A stretch of DNA of 64,000 nt from Maritalea myrionectae DSM 19524 (GTDB lineage Bacteria > Pseudomonadota > Alphaproteobacteria > Rhizobiales > Devosiaceae), in the NCBI RefSeq assembly GCF_000423365.1, contig NZ_AUHV01000005.1:459702-523701 (forward strand). The letters run 5' to 3'. The position numbers were made by a program, and so were the translations under genes. Each line of letters opens with the position of its first letter. Position 1 is the first letter of the stretch. Shown here in pieces: positions 27,022 through 35,745 of this stretch. Below the pieces are notes generated by a model. That model ran no database searches, was not told the origin of the DNA, and worked only from the letters and a program-made list of their open reading frames with translations.

Positions 27022-27417
27022 ATGGGCATCAAGCGCATTTCCACAGGATCGCCTTTTGAGAAAAAGGCGGGATATTCCCGCGCGATTGTGGATGGTGATA
27101 TGGTCTATGTGGCCGGCACCACCGGCTACGACTATGAAACCATGCAGATGCCGGACGATGTGCAGGTGCAGGCCGACAATTGCCTTTTGACCATTGAAAA
27201 AGCGTTGAAAGAGGCGGGCGCATCGCTCAAGGATGTGGTGCGCGCGCATTATTACATCACCGATGCCAATGATGCGGAAAAAGTGTTCGAGATCACCGGC
27301 AAATATTTTGCCGAGGTCCGGCCCGCGGCCACCATGGTGGTGTGTGGTTTGATCAAGCCTGAAATGAAGGTGGAAATTGAAGTCACCGCGCGCATTGGGG
27401 CAGGCGATAGCGCTTGA
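27022..27417 (+). CDS. RidA family protein (YjgF/YER057c/UK114)
   Basis: A 131-residue protein of the Rid family, which hydrolyses reactive enamines and imines formed by PLP enzymes. It shows FEKKAGYSRAIVDGDMVYVAGTTG, the central DVVRAHYYITD, and EVRPAATMVVCGLIKPEMKVEIEVTA, which holds the active-site arginine and glutamate. It is translated in the leuD transcript, with its start 3 nt after the leuD stop. This YjgF subfamily begins GIKRISTGSPFEKKAGYSRA, a form often found as a free-standing gene in alphaproteobacteria. Confidence 0.93.
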   Translation: MGIKRISTGSPFEKKAGYSRAIVDGDMVYVAGTTGYDYETMQMPDDVQVQADNCLLTIEKALKEAGASLKDVVRAHYYITDANDAEKVFEITGKYFAEVRPAATMVVCGLIKPEMKVEIEVTARIGAGDSA

Positions 27418-27473
27418 CCTTTCCCTAAGTGGAAGCGGTTTTATGATCACGCCATAGTTTGGGGTGATCATTT

Positions 27474-27884
27474 ATGTTTTCCTTTTCAAAAGACGCGATC
27501 CTCTTTGGTGTCGCTGTCATGCTGGCCTTTCTGGTCGCATTACACCTGATTTTTCCGCATTATCCGCTGCAGGTGGCCGCCGGGGCTTTGATGCTGATCG
27601 GGCTGGTCTATCCCATTTTACTGCTCGGCCATCATCACAGTGCCCAGCAACAGCGTGATGAAGTTTTGGCCGCATTGGTGACCTATGGGTTGGCGGTGGT
27701 TGGGTTGGCGATCTGGCCCTGGGCCGTGCCCATCGGGTTGGCGGCGCATGCGGTTTGGGATTTTATCAAACATAATACGGGTCGCGGGGCGAAAGTGGTG
27801 AGCTGGTATCCGCCCATGTGCATCGTGGTAGATTTGCTGGCCGCGGCCTATGTGATTGTGTTGCTGCTCGCCGGCTGGATTTAG
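27474..27884 (+). CDS. Small membrane protein of unknown function
   Basis: A 136-residue protein with four hydrophobic helices (about 8-27, 32-50, 66-90 and 112-134). A polar stretch with LLGHHHSAQQQRDE follows helix 2, and a conserved-looking HAVWDFIKHNTGRGAKVVSWYPPMC lies before the last helix. Its W-D and W-Y-P-P residues recall DUF6010-type proteins, but I am not sure of the family. It follows RidA after 56 nt in the same direction and may belong to the leuD transcript. Confidence 0.65.
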   Translation: MFSFSKDAILFGVAVMLAFLVALHLIFPHYPLQVAAGALMLIGLVYPILLLGHHHSAQQQRDEVLAALVTYGLAVVGLAIWPWAVPIGLAAHAVWDFIKHNTGRGAKVVSWYPPMCIVVDLLAAAYVIVLLLAGWI

Positions 27885-27931
27885 CCTGCGGCGAAACAAG
27901 CACTGGTCACCTGCGTGTCGGTCAGCTATAC

Positions 27932-27954
27932 CTCCATACGTTAGCGTATGGTGG
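27932..27954 (+). promoter_or_regulatory. Hairpin at the translation start of the next membrane-protein gene
   Basis: CCATACG (27934-27940), loop TTAG, CGTATGG (27945-27951), extended by CC/GG across a T-T mismatch. The right arm covers an upstream ATG (27948) and touches the GGAGAGAG Shine-Dalgarno (27953-27960). No T run follows, so a terminator is unlikely; translational control or a protein-binding operator are the options. Confidence 0.4.
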
Positions 27955-27962
27955 AGAGAGTT

Positions 27963-28394
27963 ATGCTTTATGTGTTTGCTGGGTTGGCCGATTTGATTTT
28001 GTCCCTGTTGCATGTGCTGGTGATTGTGGTGGGCGGCGACGCCTATATCTTTTTGCGCGCTGGTAGAGTGATGGCGGCGGCGGATGTGGCCGGAGACATC
28101 TGGCCTGCGCTTTTGACCTTGGCGATTGCCACCGTGTTTCTGATCTGGAGCCTGATTTGTTTTTGGGCGGCGTTCAAGGATCGGTTTGGCAAGATGGTGC
28201 GGGTGCTGGTGGGGTTGATCGGGGCGGTTTTTGTGCTGCGCGGGTCAGCGCTATTCTTTCAGTTTTTCGGGCTCACCTTGTTTTCCGATGGTGAAAGCCC
28301 GGTTTTCCGCGACTTTGCCTTTTCGTCCTTGGCGTTGGTGATTGGCGCCCTGCATCTTTATGCCGTCTATCGCAATCAGAGGCTGCGGCGTTGA
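27963..28394 (+). CDS. Small membrane protein of unknown function
   Basis: A 143-residue protein with four hydrophobic helices (about 4-30, 45-68, 79-98 and 117-136). No family is recognised with confidence. It carries the polar segments GGDAYIFLRAG and SDGESPVFRDF. ATG 27963 is preferred over ATG 27948, because GGAGAGAG (27953-27960) lies just before it and 27948 sits inside a hairpin. It lies between another small membrane protein gene and leuB, all on the plus strand. Confidence 0.65.
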   Translation: MLYVFAGLADLILSLLHVLVIVVGGDAYIFLRAGRVMAAADVAGDIWPALLTLAIATVFLIWSLICFWAAFKDRFGKMVRVLVGLIGAVFVLRGSALFFQFFGLTLFSDGESPVFRDFAFSSLALVIGALHLYAVYRNQRLRR

Positions 28395-28498
28395 TCCATA
28401 AGAGCTGAGCAGAACGCATTCTGGCGGCAACGCCTTGCCATTTGCGCCGGAGAGCGCTAGCAAAGCGGCAGTTTCTAATTCAAATTCAGGATGTGACT

Positions 28499-29593
28499 AT
28501 GGCACAAAATCATCTTTTGCTGTTGCCCGGCGATGGAATTGGCACTGAAATTATGGCTGAGGTGGAAAAGCTTATTGCGCACCTGAAAGAAAAAGGCCTT
28601 GCCGATTTTTCTTTTGATACCGGTCTTGTTGGCGGCTCTGCCTATGATGCCCACGGCCAGGCCATTTCCGAAGAGGATATGGACAAGGCGCTGAAGGCCG
28701 ATGCGGTGATTTTCGGCGCAGTGGGCGGCCCGAAATGGGACGATGTGCCTTATGAGGTGCGCCCGGAAGCTGGCCTGTTGCGTCTGCGTAAAGATCTGGG
28801 TCTGTTTGCCAATCTGCGCCCGGCCATTTGCTATAGCGCCTTGGCTGATGCCTCTTCATTGAAAAAAGAGTTGGTGGAAGGCCTCGATATTTTGATCGTG
28901 CGCGAGCTGACGGGCGGTGTGTATTTCGGTGAGCCGAAAGAGATTATTGATCTGGGTGATGGCCAAAAACGCGGCATTGATACCCAAGTTTATGACACCT
29001 ATGAAATCGACCGAATTGCCCGCGTGGCGTTTGATTTGGCCCGTACTCGTGACAAGCGTGTTCATTCTTCTGAAAAACGTAATGTGATGAAATCCGGCGT
29101 GTTGTGGCACGAGGTGGTGACCGAGGTGCACAAAGATTATGCCGATGTGCAGCTTGATCATATTCTCGCGGACAATTGCGCCATGCAATTGGTGCGGAAC
29201 CCGAAGCAGTTCGATGTGATCGTCACAGACAATTTGTTCGGCGATATCTTGTCAGATTCGGCGGCGATGTTGACCGGCTCTTTGGGCATGTTGCCTTCAG
29301 CCTCATTGGGTGCGCCAGACGCGAACACCGGCAAACGCAAGGCGCTTTATGAACCGGTACACGGCTCTGCACCTGATATTGCGGGCCAAGGCATGGCCAA
29401 CCCGATTGCGATGCTGGCCAGCTTTGCGATGGCCTTGCGCTATTCCTTTGAAATGATCGAACTGGCTGACAAGCTGGAAGGTGCAATCTCTGCTGTGCTG
29501 GATGAAGGCTTGCGCACGGGCGATATTATGCAAGAGGGCTGCAAAAAGGTCTCCACTGCAGAAATGGGCGACGCGATCATCGCCAAAATATAA
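28499..29593 (+). CDS. leuB: 3-isopropylmalate dehydrogenase
   Basis: Oxidises and decarboxylates 3-isopropylmalate with NAD, the third committed step of leucine synthesis. Its 364 residues contain [31 protein letters not shown] (substrate arginines), [28 protein letters not shown] (catalytic lysine region) and the NAD signature [20 protein letters not shown]. It ends with [15 protein letters not shown]. The open frame starts at 28442, but ATG 28499 gives the usual N-terminus. leuB is separated from leuD by three small genes, all co-oriented. Confidence 0.97.
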   Translation: MAQNHLLLLPGDGIGTEIMAEVEKLIAHLKEKGLADFSFDTGLVGGSAYDAHGQAISEEDMDKALKADAVIFGAVGGPKWDDVPYEVRPEAGLLRLRKDLGLFANLRPAICYSALADASSLKKELVEGLDILIVRELTGGVYFGEPKEIIDLGDGQKRGIDTQVYDTYEIDRIARVAFDLARTRDKRVHSSEKRNVMKSGVLWHEVVTEVHKDYADVQLDHILADNCAMQLVRNPKQFDVIVTDNLFGDILSDSAAMLTGSLGMLPSASLGAPDANTGKRKALYEPVHGSAPDIAGQGMANPIAMLASFAMALRYSFEMIELADKLEGAISAVLDEGLRTGDIMQEGCKKVSTAEMGDAIIAKI

Positions 29594-29936
29594 TTTCGAC
29601 TTTGTCGGAACAATATGCCTCGCGCTGCGTTATTGGCGCGAGGTAAATGGGCAAAATAATATTTCGGCAAGCTTTGTTGACTAATCTTCGCAATGCGATA
29701 CAACAACGGCGCTTGTTTAATTAACTCGGCTAACGCGACAATCATGATGCAGTTGATGCACACAACGATGATGACTGTGAAAACCATGTCTCTTTCCAGA
29801 GACGTGGCGCTTGGCGTTGGCAAGAAGGCCGAGAAGAAAACCACCGAAATCCGCTAAGCTTTCCCTGCGCGCCCCCGCCAGGGGGACAATAGGCTAGATA
29901 AAGTCAAAAGCGGGGGTGAGACAAGGAATAATCATT
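29594..29936. other. 343-bp interval between leuB and asd with two competing weak ORFs
   Basis: No gene can be called with confidence. On the plus strand, 29695-29859 encodes a possible 54-residue peptide ending in a basic tail (S-R-D-V-A-L-G-V-G-K-K-A-E-K-K-T-T-E-I-R) whose last codons look coding in base composition, but no Shine-Dalgarno is visible. On the minus strand, a frame starting near 29787 (SD-like GGAAAGAG just upstream) encodes a hydrophobic segment (VFTVIIVVCINCIMIVALAEL), but its stop lies inside leuB antisense. A GTCTCT-TTCC-AGAGAC hairpin lies at about 29788-29803. The asd leader holds CCCCC/GGGGG repeats near 29873-29886 and AAGGAAT at 29924. Confidence 0.35.
29618..29643 (+). 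other. Hairpin downstream of leuB
   Basis: CCTCGCGC (29618-29625) pairs perfectly with GCGCGAGG (29636-29643) around a 10-nt loop. No run of T follows on either strand, so it may stabilise or end the leuB mRNA in a Rho-assisted way, but this is unproven. Confidence 0.45.
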
Positions 29937-30968
29937 ATGGGTTATAAGGTTGCAATCGTAGGCGCGACGGGCAATGTCGGACAAGAAATGTTGGGCATTT
30001 TGGCCGAGCGCGGTTTTCCGGCCGATGAAGTTTATGCATTGGCTTCGTCCCGCTCCATAGGGCGTGAAGTTTCATTTGGCGACAAAACGCTGAAATGCCG
30101 GGACCTTGAAACATTTGATTTCACAGGCGTCGACTTTTGCTTGATGTCCGCCGGGTCTGAAATTTCGACCAAATGGGCGGAAAAAATCGGCAAGACCGGC
30201 TGTATTGTGATCGATAACTCATCTTGCTGGCGCTACCACCAAGATGTGCCGTTGATCGTGCCTGAAGTGAACCCGCACCATCTTGAAGAATATATGGCGC
30301 AAAAAGAGCGCATGAACATTATCGCCAACCCGAACTGCTCGACTGCGCAGTTGGTTGTGGCGCTGAAGCCGTTGCACGATCATGCGAAAATCAAACGGAT
30401 TGTGGTGTCGACCTATCAGTCTGTTTCTGGCTCTGGCAAAGAGGCTATGGATGAGCTTTGGAACCAGACAAAAGGCATTTTTGTCACCGATATTCCTGAG
30501 CCATCTGTCTATCCAAAGCAGATCGCGTTCAACGTGATCCCACACATTGATGTGTTTATGGAAGATGGATACACGAAGGAAGAGTGGAAGGTTTTGGCCG
30601 AGACCAAAAAGATGCTCGACCCGAAAATCAAAGTGACATGCACAGCGGTGCGTGTGCCTGTGTTTATCAGCCATGCGGAAGCCGTGAACATTGAATTTGA
30701 AAATGAAATTTCGCCTGATGAAGCGCGCGATATTTTGCGTGCAGCACCGGGCATTATGGTGATCGACAAGCGCGAAGATGGCGGCTACGTGACGCCAATT
30801 GATGCGGCTGGCGAAGATGCGACGTTTGTTTCGCGCATTCGCGAAGATGCCACCGTTGAGAACGGCTTGAACATGTGGGTGGTTGCCGACAATCTGCGTA
30901 AAGGCGCGGCGCTCAACACGGTTCAGATTGCTGAAGCGATCATCAATCGCGGCTTGTTGAACAAATAA
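29937..30968 (+). CDS. asd: Aspartate-semialdehyde dehydrogenase
   Basis: Reduces aspartyl phosphate to the semialdehyde, the branch point to lysine/diaminopimelate, threonine and methionine. Its 343 residues show the NADP motif VAIVGATGNVGQEML, the catalytic cysteine in IIANPNCSTAQLVVALKPLHD, STYQSVSGSGKEAMDEL, and the substrate and active-site arginine/histidine segment CTAVRVPVFISHAEAVNIEF. The frame is open from 29916, but ATG 29937 fits, with AAGGAAT about 7 nt upstream. Closed by a strong terminator, so it is a single-gene unit. Confidence 0.97.
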   Translation: MGYKVAIVGATGNVGQEMLGILAERGFPADEVYALASSRSIGREVSFGDKTLKCRDLETFDFTGVDFCLMSAGSEISTKWAEKIGKTGCIVIDNSSCWRYHQDVPLIVPEVNPHHLEEYMAQKERMNIIANPNCSTAQLVVALKPLHDHAKIKRIVVSTYQSVSGSGKEAMDELWNQTKGIFVTDIPEPSVYPKQIAFNVIPHIDVFMEDGYTKEEWKVLAETKKMLDPKIKVTCTAVRVPVFISHAEAVNIEFENEISPDEARDILRAAPGIMVIDKREDGGYVTPIDAAGEDATFVSRIREDATVENGLNMWVVADNLRKGAALNTVQIAEAIINRGLLNK

Positions 30969-31001
30969 GCATATTTCGCCGACAAGTTTTGTTATGATGA
31001 G

Positions 31002-31033
31002 CACCCGCTGGCATGGCCAGCGGGTGTTTTGTT
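31002..31033 (+). terminator. Intrinsic terminator after asd
   Basis: A perfect 10-bp stem, CACCCGCTGG (31002-31011) and CCAGCGGGTG (31017-31026), with loop CATGG and a TTTTGTTT tail. Confidence 0.92.
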
Positions 31034-31045
31034 TGAGGCGGTAAG

Positions 31046-31495
31046 ATGGTCGACCAACACATCCAAATTCGTGCAGCAACGGAAAAAGATCTGCCACGTT
31101 TGGTGGAGATCTTTCGCGCTTCCCGGCAAAGGCTGTTGCCGTTCTTGCCCATTCTTTATTCCCGTGAACAGGATTTTGCGCATCTCAAAGACTTGTTGAA
31201 CCGTGGTGAGGTGCGGTTGGGCCTGTCGGGTCAGCAGGTTGCGGGGTTTTTAGTGCGAATTGATCATTGGGTGGCGCATCTGTACGTACATCCCGACTTA
31301 ATCGCTCAAGGGGTGGGTAAAGCGCTATTGGATGATGCCAAATCGCGCGCGCGTCGCCTTGAGCTTTGGTGCTTTGAGGCCAATTTGCGCGCGCGCCAGT
31401 TTTATGAACAGCAAGGCTTTGATCTGGTGCGCACCACGGAGGGTGAAAATGATGAAGGCCTGCCTGATCGGCTTTATCGCTGGGTGCGCGATTAG
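31046..31495 (+). CDS. GNAT family N-acetyltransferase
   Basis: A 149-residue acetyl-CoA-dependent acyltransferase fold. IQIRAATEKDLPRLVEIFRA begins the domain, HWVAHLYVHPDLIAQGVGKALLDDA contains the acetyl-CoA loop (Q-G-V-G-K in the place of Q/RxxGxG/A), and the C-terminal N-L-R-A-R-Q-F-Y-E-Q-Q-G-F is typical. The substrate is unknown. The start ATG 31046 lies just after the asd terminator. The stop overlaps the convergent carbonic anhydrase gene by 4 bases. Confidence 0.9.
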   Translation: MVDQHIQIRAATEKDLPRLVEIFRASRQRLLPFLPILYSREQDFAHLKDLLNRGEVRLGLSGQQVAGFLVRIDHWVAHLYVHPDLIAQGVGKALLDDAKSRARRLELWCFEANLRARQFYEQQGFDLVRTTEGENDEGLPDRLYRWVRD

Positions 31496-32136
31496 CTCTC
31501 CGCGCGCGTAAAGTCGCCCGTTTCGCCGTTCATCACCCAAAGCTCCGCCGTTGAGATATCAAACCATGCGCCGTGCAGATTGAGGCTGCCATCCTTTTCC
31601 ATTTCTGAAATGTAAGGGAAGTCACGCAAATTATGGACCGATTTGCGAATGGACACACGCTCGAGCGCGTTTTGGCGTTCGGCGGGTGTCATTACGCTCT
31701 CTGTTGCCGCCACCTGTTCGGCGACCGGTGCCAGAAGGCTCATCCATTTGCCAATAAAGTCACCCTCATCAAGCTTGCTGCCGTCATTTGAAAGCGCAGC
31801 TTGAATGCCGCCACAGCGGCCGTGGCCCATCACGACAATGTCTTTAACGCCCAGGCCTTTAACGGCAAATTCAATGGCTGCGGATGTGGAGTGGTGGTTG
31901 CCATCTGGTGCATAGGGCGGCACCAGATTGGCGACGTTGCGCACCACAAACAATTCACCCGGACCAGCGGAAAAAATGGTTTCTGGCGCGGCGCGGCTGT
32001 CGCAGCAGGCGATAATCAAAACTGAAGGGTTTTGCCCCTTTTCAGCAAGTTCCTTATATCTTGCGCGTTCAGTTTCCAGTGCGGAAGATGTGAACTCTTT
32101 GTACCCTTGGATGAGTCGATCTGGAAAATTTGCCAT
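31492..32136 (-). CDS. Beta-class carbonic anhydrase
   Basis: Interconverts CO2 and bicarbonate, supplying bicarbonate to carboxylases. Its 214 residues contain the zinc ligands and catalytic dyad of the beta class: ACCDSRAAPETIF (Cys, Asp, Arg) and MGHGRCGGIQAAL (His and Cys, four apart), with RNVANLVPPYAPDGNHHSTSAAIEFAV between them. Soluble, no signal peptide. Single minus-strand gene. The 146-bp region between it and the DUF1737 gene is AT-rich and must hold both promoters. Confidence 0.95.
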   Translation of the reverse strand: MANFPDRLIQGYKEFTSSALETERARYKELAEKGQNPSVLIIACCDSRAAPETIFSAGPGELFVVRNVANLVPPYAPDGNHHSTSAAIEFAVKGLGVKDIVVMGHGRCGGIQAALSNDGSKLDEGDFIGKWMSLLAPVAEQVAATESVMTPAERQNALERVSIRKSVHNLRDFPYISEMEKDGSLNLHGAWFDISTAELWVMNGETGDFTRAES

Positions 32137-32282
32137 CAGTCTCTTTGATTTGTTTGCACTTCTGATAATTTATTGATCGCCTGGATGCAGGCAAGGTCAA
32201 AAAAACATAAACAGTATGTTTCTACCACTATATTTATGGTCTGTGTTTATTTGCATGCCGTTTTAAGAAGGAATTGGAATAA

Positions 32283-32492
32283 ATGGACATCTATCGTTTC
32301 TTGTCTGCAGATGATGATTCAAGCTTTTGTCACAAAGTAACTAAGGCCCTGACGGAGGGGTGGGTGCTCTATGGTGAGCCTAAATATTGTTTCGATCCGG
32401 ACGCAGGCAAAATGCGGTGCGGCCAAGCGGTGATCAAGCAGGTCGCGGATCAGCCTTATGATCCAGATCGGAAATTAACCGATTATGAGTAA
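32283..32492 (+). CDS. DUF1737 domain-containing protein
   Basis: A 69-residue protein that is essentially one DUF1737 domain: IYRFLSADDDSSFCHKVTKAL, then EGWVLYGEPKYCFDP and the conserved CGQAVIKQV. The function is unknown. AAGGAATTGGA precedes the ATG at 32283. It ends about 170 nt before sdhC in the same direction; a palindrome lies between them, so the two are probably transcribed from different promoters. Confidence 0.88.
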   Translation: MDIYRFLSADDDSSFCHKVTKALTEGWVLYGEPKYCFDPDAGKMRCGQAVIKQVADQPYDPDRKLTDYE

Positions 32493-32523
32493 CTGATCGG
32501 TCAAATGAGACTTGATTTACGCT

Positions 32524-32537
32524 TTACCTATAGGTAA
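32524..32537 (+). promoter_or_regulatory. 14-bp palindrome upstream of sdhC
   Basis: TTACCTATAGGTAA is a perfect inverted repeat 128 nt upstream of the sdhC ATG. The same sequence with one change recurs at 39331-39344 directly before mdh. It is a candidate operator for a dimeric regulator of TCA-cycle genes; the regulator is not identified. Confidence 0.5.
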
Positions 32538-32665
32538 GCGTTGGTATCCGACTTAAGGTGGATATGGTTTTCTTTGACGAATTGACGGCCAAAGGGTAAT
32601 CATTGACCACACTCGACCAATGGCCGTTTGCGCGGCGAGGGCAAATAGAAGAGGCAATTGACGCC

Positions 32666-33040
32666 ATGGCTGAACCCAATCGACCCTTATCTCCACATAT
32701 TTTGATCTATAAAGAAGAAGTCACCATGGTGATGTCGATCGTGCATCGCATTACTGGTGTTGGTTTGACTGTTGGCACAGCCCTTGTGGTGTGGTGGTTG
32801 GCAGCGGCCGCGATTGGCGACGGCGCCTTTGGCGTCGCGCAGGGCTTTTTCGGCCATTGGTTCGGCAAATTGATCCTGATTGGATATACGTGGGCCTTGT
32901 TCCACCACATGCTGGGCGGTTTGCGCCACTTCGTTTGGGATCTTGGCAAGGGCTACGGGCCTGAGCGATACACCATGGCGTGGGCAACCCTTGGTGGATC
33001 TGTCATTCTCACGGGCATTGTCTGGCTGTTTTTGATTTAG
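32666..33040 (+). CDS. sdhC: Succinate dehydrogenase cytochrome b556 subunit
   Basis: Membrane anchor of complex II that binds heme b and ubiquinone together with SdhD. Its 124 residues start M-A-E-P-N-R-P-L-S-P-H-I-L-I-Y-K, with the R-P-L-S-P-H signature, then SIVHRITGVGLTVG (quinone-site serine and arginine) and FHHMLGGLRHFVWDLG, whose histidine is the heme ligand region. Three membrane helices. The frame is open from TTG 32603, which has AAAGGG upstream, so a 21-residue longer form cannot be excluded; ATG 32666 gives the usual family start. Confidence 0.95.
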   Translation: MAEPNRPLSPHILIYKEEVTMVMSIVHRITGVGLTVGTALVVWWLAAAAIGDGAFGVAQGFFGHWFGKLILIGYTWALFHHMLGGLRHFVWDLGKGYGPERYTMAWATLGGSVILTGIVWLFLI

Positions 33041-33058
33041 CGCTTTGGGGGGCTAGAA

Positions 33059-33439
33059 ATGAGTTTTCGTACACCTTTATCTCGGGTGACTGGGCTTGGG
33101 TCCGCCAAGAGCGGCACTGAGCATTTTTGGAATCAGCGCCTAACGGCGTTGGCCAATGTGCCGCTGATGCTTTTTTCCGTTTGGTTGGTGATCAGCCTTG
33201 TTGGTGCCGATCGGGCGCAGATGGTGGCCACGTTCGCCAATCCGTTTATCACTGGCTTTGCCATTCTCGCCATTGTCTCCGCATCTATTCATATGCGTTT
33301 GGGGCTGCAAGTGGTGATCGAAGATTATGTGCACACTGAAAGCACCAAATGGCTGCTGTTGATGCTCAACAGTTTCTTTGCGTTTGGCGTGGCGATTATC
33401 GCCACCGTGTCACTGTTGAAATTGAGTTTTGGAGGTTAG
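33059..33439 (+). CDS. sdhD: Succinate dehydrogenase hydrophobic membrane anchor subunit
   Basis: The second membrane subunit of complex II, 126 residues with three helices. It begins [20 protein letters not shown], typical of alphaproteobacterial SdhD, followed by [37 protein letters not shown] contains the heme-ligand histidine and the D-Y involved at the quinone site. It starts 18 nt after sdhC and ends 7 nt before sdhA, so it is fully within the sdh operon. Confidence 0.94.
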   Translation: MSFRTPLSRVTGLGSAKSGTEHFWNQRLTALANVPLMLFSVWLVISLVGADRAQMVATFANPFITGFAILAIVSASIHMRLGLQVVIEDYVHTESTKWLLLMLNSFFAFGVAIIATVSLLKLSFGG

Positions 33440-33446
33440 GCCCGCA

Positions 33447-35252
33447 ATGGCAAAGCATGGCGATTATGAAGTTATCGACCACGAATTTGACGTGGTTGTT
33501 GTTGGTGCTGGCGGCGCGGGCTTGCGGGCAACGCTTGGCATGGCTGAGCAGGGTTTGCGCACGGCGTGTATTTCAAAAGTGTTTCCCACGCGGTCGCACA
33601 CAGTTGCGGCGCAGGGCGGCATTGCCGCATCCTTGGGCAATATGGGCCCGGATAGCTGGCAGTGGCATATGTATGACACAGTCAAAGGCTCTGATTGGCT
33701 GGGCGACAATGACGCGATGGAATATCTAGCACGTGAAGCGCCAAAGGCCGTTTATGAGCTAGAGCATTATGGCGTGCCATTTTCACGCACCGAAGAGGGC
33801 AAGATTTATCAGCGTCCATTTGGTGGGCATATGCAAAATTTCGGCGAAGGCCCACCAGTGCAGCGCACATGCGCGGCGGCTGACCGGACAGGTCACGCGA
33901 TTTTGCATACGCTTTATGGCCAATCCTTGCGCAACAATGCGCAGTTTTTCATTGAATATTTCGCCACCGATCTGTTGATGAGCGAAGATGGCGAGTGTCA
34001 GGGCGTGATCGCCTGGAAATTGGACGATGGCACCATTCACCGTTTCCGCGCCAAGCAAACCGTGTTGGCGACGGGCGGTTATGGCCGTGCCTATTTCTCT
34101 GCGACGTCTGCTCACACTTGTACGGGTGATGGCGGCGGCATGGTGGCCCGTGCGGGCTTGCCGTTGCAGGATATGGAGTTTGTGCAGTTCCACCCCACAG
34201 GCATTTATGGCGCAGGTGTGTTGATCACCGAGGGTGCGCGCGGTGAGGGTGGTTATCTGACCAACTCAGAAGGCGAACGCTTTATGGAGCGCTACGCGCC
34301 AAACGCCAAAGATCTGGCGTCGCGCGATGTGGTTTCACGCTGCATGACTATGGAAATTCGTGAAGGCCGCGGTGTTGGCCCGAACAAGGACCATATTTTC
34401 TTGCACCTTGATCACCTTGATCCAGATGTGCTGGCCGAGCGCTTGCCGGGCATCACCGAAAGCGCGAAAGTGTTTGCGGGCGTCGATTTGACCCGTGAGC
34501 CGATCCCTGTGATCCCAACCGTTCACTACAATATGGGCGGTGTGCCGACCAATTATTGGGGTGAGGTGCTTAACCCAACCGAAGACAATCCAGATGCAAT
34601 CGTACCCGGCCTGATGGCTGTGGGCGAGGCAGGCTGTGCTTCTGTGCACGGGGCCAACCGCTTGGGTTCAAACTCACTTATCGATTTGGTGGTGTTTGGC
34701 CGGGCAGCTGCTATTCGTGCGGGCAAAGTGGTGGATAAAGAAGCCGCTGTACCTGACGTGAATGAAGCCAGCTTTGAAAAGGCTATGGCACGCTTTGATC
34801 GGTTGCGTCATGCGGATGGATCGATTTCGACCGCACAATTGCGTGACAAGATGCAACGGGCAATGCAGGAAGATGCGGCCGTGTTCCGCACCGAAGAGAC
34901 ATTGCAATCAGGCGTCAAGCGCATGACCGAGATTTGGGGTGAGATGGCCGACGTCAAGGTGCATGACCGCTCTATGATCTGGAACACAGATTTGGTGGAA
35001 ACACTTGAGCTTGAAAACCTGATGGCCAACGCGATGACCACTGTTGTTTCAGCCGAGGCCCGCAAGGAAAGCCGGGGCGCGCATGCGCGGGAAGATTATC
35101 CTGATCGTGACGACAAGAACTGGCGTCAGCACTCGATTTCCCGCCTGTCTGAAGATGGTAAGGTCGAATTGTCTTTGCGCGAAGTCCATGTGGACCCGAT
35201 CTCTGAAGAAGTGGATTTGGCAAAGATCGCACCGAAAGCGCGGGTTTACTAA
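33447..35252 (+). CDS. sdhA: Succinate dehydrogenase flavoprotein subunit
   Basis: Oxidises succinate to fumarate with covalently bound FAD. Its 601 residues have the FAD-binding motif [20 protein letters not shown], the flavinylation histidine in [19 protein letters not shown], substrate-site [21 protein letters not shown], and the catalytic arginine region [16 protein letters not shown]. The C-terminal [10 protein letters not shown] is also typical. ATG 33447 is preferred over the open frame at 33429; GGAGG lies at 33431-33435. The next gene, a lipoprotein, starts after a single base rather than sdhB, which is unusual. Confidence 0.98.
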   Translation: MAKHGDYEVIDHEFDVVVVGAGGAGLRATLGMAEQGLRTACISKVFPTRSHTVAAQGGIAASLGNMGPDSWQWHMYDTVKGSDWLGDNDAMEYLAREAPKAVYELEHYGVPFSRTEEGKIYQRPFGGHMQNFGEGPPVQRTCAAADRTGHAILHTLYGQSLRNNAQFFIEYFATDLLMSEDGECQGVIAWKLDDGTIHRFRAKQTVLATGGYGRAYFSATSAHTCTGDGGGMVARAGLPLQDMEFVQFHPTGIYGAGVLITEGARGEGGYLTNSEGERFMERYAPNAKDLASRDVVSRCMTMEIREGRGVGPNKDHIFLHLDHLDPDVLAERLPGITESAKVFAGVDLTREPIPVIPTVHYNMGGVPTNYWGEVLNPTEDNPDAIVPGLMAVGEAGCASVHGANRLGSNSLIDLVVFGRAAAIRAGKVVDKEAAVPDVNEASFEKAMARFDRLRHADGSISTAQLRDKMQRAMQEDAAVFRTEETLQSGVKRMTEIWGEMADVKVHDRSMIWNTDLVETLELENLMANAMTTVVSAEARKESRGAHAREDYPDRDDKNWRQHSISRLSEDGKVELSLREVHVDPISEEVDLAKIAPKARVY

Positions 35253-35253
35253 A

Positions 35254-35745
35254 ATGCGCTTTCGTTTTGGTTTGATAGCGGCAACAGGTGTTGCGGCGGT
35301 GGTGTTGGCGGGGTGCTTTGTCACTGACGAGCCAACAGCACGGCGCGCGGAAACCTGGGGCGGCGAAACAAACCGGGACGAAATGGGCAAAGGGGTAACC
35401 GCTGAAGCACAAAGTGGCGGTGCGCAGAACATCGGACACATTCCCGAGCAAGACTTGGCTGGCTTTTGGATTTTGGCTGACAATTCAGATCGGGAGTGTC
35501 TGGTGGAGTTGCGGATTGGCATGCAAAATGGCGCCGCCGTGCGCAGCGCTGTGCCCACACCGGAATGTGTGAAAGGCATGCGCAATGTGGCGGGATGGGC
35601 TTTGGCCGATAGCAAGATCGTGCTGTTTGACGAAAAGACCCGTCAAATCGGCATGTTTGAGGCGGCCACCACATATCGCTATCAGGGTGAGTTCACCATC
35701 ACCACTGGTGCAAGCTATCCGGCAACGTTTGTGCGGAGCGCGTAG
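35254..35745 (+). CDS. AprI/Inh-domain lipoprotein inserted between sdhA and sdhB
   Basis: A 163-residue probable outer-membrane lipoprotein. The signal peptide ends in the lipobox V-V-L-A-G-C (Cys at about residue 21). The mature domain, D-L-A-G-F-W-I-L-A-D-N-S-D-R-E-C-L-V-E-L-R with a second cysteine in TPECVKGM and a W-A-L-A-D-S-K-I-V-L-F-D segment, fits the AprI/Inh beta-barrel family of metalloprotease inhibitors (Omp19-like). ATG 35254 follows the sdhA stop by 1 nt, and the DUF3052 ATG directly follows its own stop. Its role is inferred only: it may protect against periplasmic or host proteases. A related lipoprotein is encoded at 37438. Confidence 0.82.
   Translation: MRFRFGLIAATGVAAVVLAGCFVTDEPTARRAETWGGETNRDEMGKGVTAEAQSGGAQNIGHIPEQDLAGFWILADNSDRECLVELRIGMQNGAAVRSAVPTPECVKGMRNVAGWALADSKIVLFDEKTRQIGMFEAATTYRYQGEFTITTGASYPATFVRSA

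Noticed and set aside
29440..29844. A 134-codon minus-strand frame with a hydrophobic segment downstream of leuB.
   Set aside because: More than a third of it is antisense to leuB and no stop occurs before that overlap; kept only as an open question, not as a gene.
30219..31097. A 292-codon open frame on the minus strand opposite asd.
   Set aside because: It is antisense to a well-conserved enzyme, has no recognisable domain, and is rich in His/Arg/Asn as expected for the complement of a coding strand.
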